Source of the DNA: Desulfomonile tiedjei
GTDB lineage: Bacteria; Desulfobacterota; Desulfomonilia; Desulfomonilales; Desulfomonilaceae
Assembly: GCA_020718965.1 (NCBI GenBank)
Contig: DYRE01000035.1
Coordinates: forward strand, 1-12,431
Length of the DNA stretch: 12,431 nucleotides
Direction of reading: 5' to 3'
In this document: positions 7,777-12,431 of the stretch, piece after piece
Position numbering within the stretch: position 1 is the stretch's first letter
Layout: each line of letters opens with the position of its first letter
The notes under the pieces: generated by a model
The model's database searches: none
The model's input: only the letters and a program-made list of their open reading frames with translations
What the model was told of the DNA's origin: nothing
Program-made: the position numbers and the translations under genes

Positions 7777-7785
7777 TTGAATATT

Positions 7786-7971
7786 ATGTATTTTCCAAGT
7801 ATTGACCGAAATAGATGCACGAAATGTTATTTTTGCGTTAATATATGTCCCAAGGATGTATTTGAAATTAAGGAATCAGATGTAGAAGTCGTAAATTACA
7901 TGTTTTGCAACGGATGCGAAGCCTGTGTGGTGGAATGTCCGGATAACGCCATAATAATTCGTGAAGCCTGA
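7786..7971 (+). CDS. 2[4Fe-4S] bacterial-type ferredoxin
   Basis: This 61-residue cytoplasmic protein has two C-x2-C-x2-C-x3-C-P cluster motifs, at Cys11/14/17/21 and Cys41/44/47/51, each followed by Pro as in clostridial-type ferredoxins. All eight ligands are present, so it should hold two low-potential [4Fe-4S] clusters and carry single electrons. The spacer between the motifs is longer than the shortest ferredoxins have and contains a strand-like segment (ESDVEVVNYMF). It starts 13 bases after the radical SAM stop, so the two are almost certainly cotranscribed. The likely but unproven role is electron donor for reductive cleavage of SAM by its neighbour. It could also be a small subunit of a 2-oxoacid oxidoreductase type complex, but no such partner is in the window. 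Confidence 0.9.
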   Translation: MYFPSIDRNRCTKCYFCVNICPKDVFEIKESDVEVVNYMFCNGCEACVVECPDNAIIIREA

Positions 7972-8070
7972 TGATAATTTTTTGTATTTGCAGTCCAATT
8001 CTTATCAACGACTTGTTCCAGTGGGGTTTTTTCTAAATGGACAACCAGAAAGCTAGATTTCAGACAAAAT

Positions 8071-8075
8071 GGAGG
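8071..8075 (+). promoter_or_regulatory. Shine-Dalgarno that decides the YflT-like gene start
   Basis: GGAGG lies six bases before ATG 8082. The upstream in-frame ATG at 8037 has only a T-rich stretch before it (TTTTTTCTAA), so the shorter protein is preferred. Confidence 0.7.
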
Positions 8076-8081
8076 TTGGAG

Positions 8082-8615
8082 ATGGACGATAAGAATTCTG
8101 TTGTTGGCGTCTACAAGAGCCATTCTGATGCTGAACAGTCAGTCAGGGAATTGCAGAAAGCTGGATTCGCTATGAAAAAGCTCTCCATCGTCGGAAAGGA
8201 TTATCATACGGAAGAGCATGTAGTCGGTTATTATTCGGTCGGTGACAGAATGAAGGCATGGGGAAAATTAGGATCATTCTGGGGTGGGCTTTGGGGGCTT
8301 CTTTTTGGGTCCGCCTTTTTCTTTATTCCGGGGATAGGACCGGTTGCTGTAGCCGGACCACTGGTGAGCTGGATAATTGCGGCTCTCGAGGGATCTGTGG
8401 TAGTGGGAGGTTTAAGCGCCTTAGGGGCAGGATTGTACAGTGTAGGGATTCCTAAAGACAGTATTGTCAAATATGAAACCCAACTAAAAGCGGAAAGATT
8501 TTTATTGATTGCTCATGGAACAATAGAAGAGGTTCGAAAAGCTAAAGAATTATTAACTAAAACTCCCGCGCAAGAACTCAATATACATTCAGGAAATGAG
8601 GCTCTTTCAACTTGA
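8082..8615 (+). CDS. YflT-like (general stress protein 17M-type) membrane protein
   Basis: The protein has 177 residues from ATG 8082. The N-terminal region (about 6-45, VVGVYKSHSDAEQSVRELQKAGF then LSIVGKDY) matches the small alpha/beta domain of the YflT/general stress protein 17M family. A conserved-looking HVVGYYSVGDRMKAWGKLG segment (46-64) follows. Residues about 65-121 are very hydrophobic and glycine-rich (FWGGLWGLLFGSAFFFIPGIGP, broken at P83 and P87; then WIIAALEGSVVVGGLSALGAG), enough for two membrane helices or a membrane hairpin. A second hydrophilic stretch with GIPKDSIVKYE (122-132) and FLLIAHGT (140-147) closes it. The pattern resembles a family seen from memory in many proteobacterial genomes, with no defined biochemical role. 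Stress linkage rests on family name only. Its stop is 24 bases from the convergent mreB stop. Confidence 0.75.
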   Translation: MDDKNSVVGVYKSHSDAEQSVRELQKAGFAMKKLSIVGKDYHTEEHVVGYYSVGDRMKAWGKLGSFWGGLWGLLFGSAFFFIPGIGPVAVAGPLVSWIIAALEGSVVVGGLSALGAGLYSVGIPKDSIVKYETQLKAERFLLIAHGTIEEVRKAKELLTKTPAQELNIHSGNEALST

Positions 8616-8639
8616 TTTAAGAATAAATGACATCTTTCG

Positions 8640-9674
8640 TTAATTGTTGCAGATCTCTCTGAGCAACTCAATGTCATCAAGCATCATGCCGGCCCCGTTG
8701 ACCACAGTGGTTAGAGGGTTTTCAGGCACCACGACAGGAACTCCTATTTCCTGTCGAACTCTACAATCAAGATTTTTCAGTAAGGCCCCTCCGCCAGTCA
8801 GGACTATTCCCGTGTCGATTATGTCCGCAGCCAGTTCGGGAGGACATTGTTCGAGGGCGGATTTAAAACTGTCTACAATTGTATTGACTGAATCCATTAT
8901 AGCCAGAGTAATTTCGCTTGAATTGATAGTTATGGTTTTTGGTATTCCATCCATCAGATCGCGACCCTTCACATCAATTTCATCATCCTCATCGTTTTCC
9001 ATATATGCCCGGCCCACCAACAATTTGATTTGTTCAGCCGTGGATAGGCCAATGGCGATACTATAGTTTTTTCTTACGAAATTTAAGATATCAATATCCA
9101 GTTTGTCGCCTGCGACTTTGATGGAATTGCTGTAGACAACTCCTGTAAGGCTGATGATGGCAACCTCCGTAGTGCCACCGCCGATATCCACAATCATGTT
9201 GCTCATGGGTTCAGTTACCGGCAGTCCTGCGCCCATGGCGGCAGCCATTGCTTCTTCCACGATAAAAACTTCTCCAGCTCCCGCATTCAAAGTTGCGTCT
9301 CTAACAGCTCTTCGCTCTACAGGAGTCACGCCGGACGGAACTGATATGATTACTCTCGGACGAACAAAGGCCTTTCTTTTATGCGCCTTATTAATAAAAA
9401 ATTTGAGCATGAGGCTGGCAATCTCAAAATTTGATATCACCCCATCTTTTAAAGGCTTATATACTTCGATTGATTCTGGAACTCGTCCAATCATTTTTTT
9501 GGCGTCGCCGCCAACCCAGACCTCTGAACTCCTTTTGTCTTTCTTGCGTATGGCCACAACAGAAGGTTCATCGACGACTATCCCCGCCCCTCTACAGTAA
9601 ACCAGGCTGTTAGCTGTCCCCAGATCTATGGCCAGGTCTTTGGAAATTTTCGACGCTATAAAGTTAAGGAACAT
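8640..9674 (-). CDS. mreB: MreB, actin-like rod-shape protein
   Basis: MreB forms membrane-bound antiparallel actin-like filaments that steer the elongation machinery (RodA, PBP2, MreC/D) along the lateral wall. At 344 residues it has normal length. A short amphipathic N-terminal segment (MFLNFIASKISK) fits membrane binding. Phosphate-1 is IDLGTANSLVY (16-26), phosphate-2 is IVDIGGGTTEVAII (161-174) and the adenosine motif is TGIVLTGGGALLKNL (288-302). SVPSGVTPVERRAVRDA (111-127) and LEQCPPELAADI (274-285) are typical MreB stretches and separate it from FtsA. The ATG at 9674 has no strong Shine-Dalgarno. The gene is convergent with the YflT-like gene; no mreC follows, unlike the usual mreBCD order. 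It may be one of two MreB copies, as some related genomes have. Function as MreB is sure; being the main copy is not. Confidence 0.95.
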   Translation of the reverse strand: MFLNFIASKISKDLAIDLGTANSLVYCRGAGIVVDEPSVVAIRKKDKRSSEVWVGGDAKKMIGRVPESIEVYKPLKDGVISNFEIASLMLKFFINKAHKRKAFVRPRVIISVPSGVTPVERRAVRDATLNAGAGEVFIVEEAMAAAMGAGLPVTEPMSNMIVDIGGGTTEVAIISLTGVVYSNSIKVAGDKLDIDILNFVRKNYSIAIGLSTAEQIKLLVGRAYMENDEDDEIDVKGRDLMDGIPKTITINSSEITLAIMDSVNTIVDSFKSALEQCPPELAADIIDTGIVLTGGGALLKNLDCRVRQEIGVPVVVPENPLTTVVNGAGMMLDDIELLREICNN

Positions 9675-9732
9675 ATTTTAGATCCAGGAATATATAAACT
9701 GATAAGAAAAGGTTGATTATTATTAAGATGTT

Positions 9733-9744
9733 AGCTCTGGAGCT
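9733..9744. repeat. Short perfect dyad upstream of mreB
   Basis: AGCTC-TG-GAGCT is a 5+5 inverted repeat with a two-base centre. It is too tight to fold as an RNA hairpin but has the form of a small operator. It falls just downstream of the candidate mreB -10 box, about where transcription would begin. A 10-base dyad can occur by chance. Confidence 0.3.
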
Positions 9745-9751
9745 GTATCAC

Positions 9752-9781
9752 ATGACAAGTCCTTAAACAGTATGCTGTCAA
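9752..9781 (-). promoter_or_regulatory. Candidate sigma70-type promoter of mreB
   Basis: On the minus strand a perfect TTGACA (9776-9781) is followed after 18 bases by TGTCAT (9752-9757), which matches TATAAT at four of six positions. Transcription would start near 9745 and leave a leader of about 70 bases before the mreB ATG. With the 128-base gap after surA, this suggests mreB can be transcribed apart from mfd-surA. The -10 box is imperfect. Confidence 0.4.
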
Positions 9782-9802
9782 ATAATATTTCTAATAATCT
9801 TT

Positions 9803-11065
9803 TCACAATTTAACCTCAATTATTGAATTACGTTTTAACTCATCAATCCATTCTTTCATCCGGGATTGTATCAATTCGGTTCTAAGGATTGCGATAACTT
9901 TGTTACGAACTTTCTGATATTCTTTTGCCTCTTCGGGATTCAAAATCCCAAGCGATTTTACTGGTTCAGAATTAGACTGATTTGAATCCGCCTTGCTATT
10001 TTCCTGTTCCCGCCTTTGGTCTGACTGAGCCTTTTTTGCCGCAGCCCTCTTTTCCTGTTCCTGTTTCCAGCGTTTTTCCAATTCCTTTCGGGTCTTTTCG
10101 GGTATAGGAATACTTTTTTCCTTACGGTTCTTTGCGTCATCCAGGTAAAACATAATAACCGAATCCGCCGATTGAAGAGGCGGAGTTACATCTCCTACTT
10201 TCATGCGCTGAACCATTTTTTGTAGTGGTGGAACCATATCTTTGTAATCCATAAATCCAAGATCACCACCGCTTTTGGCCAGAGGATCCTGAGAGTATTG
10301 TTTGGCCAGTTTCCCAAAATCCGCGCCAGTCTGGGAATCTCTGTAGATTTTCTTGGCTGTGTTCATAACCTGCTCAAGATCTTTACCTTTTTTCCCCTTA
10401 GGTAATTTGAGGGTTATTTGGCGAAGTCTAATCTTTCCTCCGAGATAGATTTCATCGTGAGTTGGTATGTTAGGGGTTGCTTCCTGCTCTGGAGGTTGCG
10501 GAGGCGCCATGCTTTCCAGCAACTTGGTATATTCCTCATTGATCTCTGACTGATGTTTCTTGAAGTATTTTTGAGCGTCTTCTTCACTTATAGGGGTTTT
10601 GCGCGTGACTTCCGAATCAATAAGTTTTGTGAGTCGAAATTGTCGTATCATAAGTTGTTTGTAATCGTTATTGCTCAGACCGTTGGAAGCAAGGAAAAGA
10701 ACAAATTGCTCATCAGAAAGGTTGTTGCGTTTCTTTATAGATTCTATACTCGACTCAACCGCTTTATCGTCAAGCTTTATACCTAATCTAGCCGCTTCTT
10801 GTTCCAACAAATGAATTACTATAAGTTCATCGAGAATTTCTCGCTCAGTGGGCCACTTTCCTGGAGGAACTATGCCCAAAGGTAAATTCATCAGGTTTCT
10901 AATTAATGGCTGTTTTTGCTTCTTGACATCAGACTCCAGAATCACATCAGAATTTACAATAGCCGCTATTCTATCACTGTAATTGGCAGGTAGGGCATTT
11001 CCTTCAAAAACGGGGATAACCATGATGCAAAAAAGAAGGACTGAAAAAACAAATTTAGATTTCAT
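9803..11065 (-). CDS. SurA-type periplasmic chaperone / peptidyl-prolyl isomerase
   Basis: The 420 residues begin with a signal peptide: basic MKSK, a hydrophobic core (FVFSVLLFCIMVIPVF), and a likely cleavage after A24 (GNA). The SurA N-terminal chaperone domain follows (about 30-180), opening DRIAAIVNSDVILESDV (31-47) and with LDELIVIHLLEQEAARLGI at 78-96. A proline-rich stretch (188-202) leads to one parvulin domain (about 211-311: IRLRQITLKLP, FGKLAKQYSQDPLAKSGGDLG, PLQSADSVIMFYLDD). Next comes a highly charged, low-complexity segment rich in K, R, E and Q (about 312-368), then a C-terminal helix (375-420) like the one that completes the SurA core. It should assist outer-membrane protein folding in the periplasm. 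E. coli SurA has two parvulin domains; this has one. It lies 54 bases after mfd, and the pair is likely cotranscribed. PrsA-like naming is possible, but the domain order favours SurA. Confidence 0.88.
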   Translation of the reverse strand: MKSKFVFSVLLFCIMVIPVFEGNALPANYSDRIAAIVNSDVILESDVKKQKQPLIRNLMNLPLGIVPPGKWPTEREILDELIVIHLLEQEAARLGIKLDDKAVESSIESIKKRNNLSDEQFVLFLASNGLSNNDYKQLMIRQFRLTKLIDSEVTRKTPISEEDAQKYFKKHQSEINEEYTKLLESMAPPQPPEQEATPNIPTHDEIYLGGKIRLRQITLKLPKGKKGKDLEQVMNTAKKIYRDSQTGADFGKLAKQYSQDPLAKSGGDLGFMDYKDMVPPLQKMVQRMKVGDVTPPLQSADSVIMFYLDDAKNRKEKSIPIPEKTRKELEKRWKQEQEKRAAAKKAQSDQRREQENSKADSNQSNSEPVKSLGILNPEEAKEYQKVRNKVIAILRTELIQSRMKEWIDELKRNSIIEVKL

Positions 11066-11119
11066 TTACTTCATCCAGCTACGGTTTGAGTTTCAATCGT
11101 ATTCATGTTTAGTGGATCT

Positions 11120-12431
11120 TTAATTGTTAGAAAACACTTTTTTCTTGAACAGTTTGTATTTTACCTGTGGTTCCAGGGAACTTCTATTTAAAGATGTTTC
11201 GTCTATTTTCTCATCCTTTGTCAAGTTGAGCAATTCTGACAGAATCTTGAGGCAGGCATTTGCTCTTCTTGTAGAATCAATTAAACCTATTCGATAAATT
11301 AGTTTGTCTCCGGGAGCGAGGCTTGCGTCAGGTTCCTCTTGAACCCATTTTATGAGAGAGCCTGGCGTTATGGTTGTTGATTGATCAAAAGAAATCAGCA
11401 AGCTTCCTTTGACATAATCCAGTTTAGAAACTCTGATTTCCTTCATTACCAATCTGAGTCTCATTATACCGAACAAAGCGTTTACCTGTTCCGGCGTTCT
11501 GCCATACAGATCAACTATCTCTTCCTCTATTCCTTCAATTTCAGACTGACTGGAAGCTCTTGACAACCTTTTGTAGAAATTCATTCTCTGGTTTACATCA
11601 GGAATATAATTTTCTGGAATGAACGCCTCTATTTTGAGATGAATTTCCGGATCAATTCTTTCTTCGGGTGGCTCGCCTTTTATTTCATGAACCGCTTCTT
11701 CCAGAAGTTGGATGTACATCTCATAACCAACCTGGTTGACATGACCTGATTGCGAAGCTCCAAGGATATTGCCCGCTCCGCGTATCTCCATGTCTCTCAT
11801 CGCAACCTTAAAACCCTGTCCCAGTTCAGAATACTCTTGTATCACGGCCAGTCTCTTCACCGCGTCAGAGGTTATCAGAGTTTCGGGTGGAGTCAACAAA
11901 TAGGCGTATGCTCGAACATTAGATCTTCCAACACGGCCCCTCAACTGATACAGATCGGCAAGTCCAAAAGTGTCGGCTCTCTCTATGATAATGGTGTTGG
12001 ACCTCGGTATGTCCAACCCTGATTCGATTATGCTTGTACAAACCAGAACATTTATAGCTCCGGTAACAAAGTCCAACATCACTCTTTCCAGATCACCATC
12101 AGACTGCTGGCCGTGAGCCACTCCTATTCTGGCCTCTGGAACCAGCTTTTGCAATTTCGAAGAGCGCTGATAAATGGTTTGAACCCTGTTATGCAAGTAA
12201 AAAACTTGCCCTCCCCGATTCAATTCCTTGACTATCGCTTCTCTTACAACATCATCAGACTGTTTCAGAATGTGGGTTCGCACAGCTTGACGATTGGCAG
12301 GAGGAGTTTCAATTACAGACATATCTCTGATTCCTGTCAGAGACATGTTCAGGGTTCTGGGTATTGGTGTAGCGGTAAGAGTAAGAACATCGACGTGAGT
12401 TTTATATTTCTTGATTTTTTCCTTGTGTGTA
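11120..12431 (-). CDS. mfd: Mfd, C-terminal part (transcription-repair coupling factor)
   Basis: Mfd is a DNA translocase that removes RNA polymerase stalled at lesions and recruits UvrA. The frame is open to the right edge, giving 436 C-terminal residues of a protein usually near 1,150. The ATG at 12346 is internal, because the frame continues upstream with conserved sequence: VDVLTLTATPIPRTLNM. That is helicase motif III. Motif V (TSIIESGLDIP, about 132-142 of the fragment) and motif VI (QLRGRVGRS, about 162-170) follow, then the RGAGNILGASQSGH segment (217-230) of the translocation-in-RecG (TRG) region. The last 170 residues match the Mfd C-terminal autoinhibitory domain (D7), including IEAFIPENYIPD and QRMNFYKRLS. 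RecG shares the motor but lacks that tail. The N-terminal UvrB-like and RNA-polymerase-interacting parts are not in the window. surA follows on the same strand. Confidence 0.96.
   Translation of the reverse strand, partial: THKEKIKKYKTHVDVLTLTATPIPRTLNMSLTGIRDMSVIETPPANRQAVRTHILKQSDDVVREAIVKELNRGGQVFYLHNRVQTIYQRSSKLQKLVPEARIGVAHGQQSDGDLERVMLDFVTGAINVLVCTSIIESGLDIPRSNTIIIERADTFGLADLYQLRGRVGRSNVRAYAYLLTPPETLITSDAVKRLAVIQEYSELGQGFKVAMRDMEIRGAGNILGASQSGHVNQVGYEMYIQLLEEAVHEIKGEPPEERIDPEIHLKIEAFIPENYIPDVNQRMNFYKRLSRASSQSEIEGIEEEIVDLYGRTPEQVNALFGIMRLRLVMKEIRVSKLDYVKGSLLISFDQSTTITPGSLIKWVQEEPDASLAPGDKLIYRIGLIDSTRRANACLKILSELLNLTKDEKIDETSLNRSSLEPQVKYKLFKKKVFSNN

Noticed and set aside
7777..7785. TTG start for the ferredoxin
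   Set aside because: AAGAGG touches this codon and leaves no spacing, but is nine bases from ATG 7786.
7972..8070. Promoter before the YflT-like gene
   Set aside because: Several AT-rich boxes exist (for example TAGATT at 8054-8059) but none has a matching -35 at acceptable spacing.
8037..8081. Upstream ATG giving a 15-residue longer YflT-like protein
   Set aside because: No ribosome site precedes it, while a GGAGG is well placed for ATG 8082, and the extra residues do not resemble the family.
8616..8639. Bidirectional terminator between the convergent YflT-like gene and mreB
   Set aside because: The 24 bases are AT-rich but contain no inverted repeat able to form a stable stem.
9154..9600. 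148-codon open frame on the + strand
   Set aside because: It lies wholly antisense to mreB, whose motifs are all in frame on the other strand. The product is a Ser/Thr/Pro-rich string with no recognisable motif, typical of a shadow frame.
12344..12346. ATG as the start of a short Mfd-like gene
   Set aside because: The frame continues upstream to the window edge with conserved helicase motif III sequence, so this ATG is internal to mfd.

Overview
This window looks like chromosomal DNA of a Gram-negative bacterium of the former Deltaproteobacteria (Desulfobacterota). That placement is an inference. It rests on the gene order murG-murC-murB-ftsQ-ftsA-ftsZ with no ddl between murB and ftsQ, the mfd-surA pair on the other strand, a periplasmic SurA-type chaperone (which implies an outer membrane), and a radical-SAM plus two-cluster ferredoxin pair that suits an anaerobic or microaerobic lifestyle. 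GC is moderate (mid-40s by eye). No mobile element, CRISPR array, rRNA or tRNA was seen.

Bases 1-6010 (+ strand) are the distal part of a division and cell wall (dcw) cluster. It holds the 3' end of murG, then complete murC, murB, ftsQ, ftsA and ftsZ. From murG to ftsA the genes overlap or lie 1-3 bases apart (GTGA overlap at murG/murC, 11-base overlap at murC/murB), so they almost certainly share a transcript with coupled translation. MurG, MurC and MurB make peptidoglycan precursor; FtsQ, FtsA and FtsZ build the divisome. A 185-base spacer before ftsZ is the only sizeable break. It holds a strong Shine-Dalgarno for ftsZ, a hairpin and a short open frame of doubtful status. A perfect 8-bp hairpin follows ftsZ.

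Bases 6105-8615 (+ strand) hold three accessory genes: a 555-residue radical SAM protein of an uncharacterised family, a 61-residue 2[4Fe-4S] ferredoxin just behind it, and a 177-residue YflT-like membrane protein with a glycine-rich hydrophobic core. The first two plausibly work together, the ferredoxin supplying electrons.

Bases 8640-12431 (- strand, convergent with the above) read mfd (C-terminal part only, running off the right edge), then a SurA-type peptidyl-prolyl isomerase/chaperone with one parvulin domain, then mreB. mreB has a candidate promoter of its own and no mreC behind it, so it is probably a separate transcription unit. The window combines septal division (FtsZ/A/Q), lateral wall shape (MreB), precursor synthesis (MurG/C/B), envelope protein folding (SurA) and DNA repair (Mfd). 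It is mostly conserved core genome; the radical SAM/ferredoxin pair and the FtsZ tail are the points most worth a second look.
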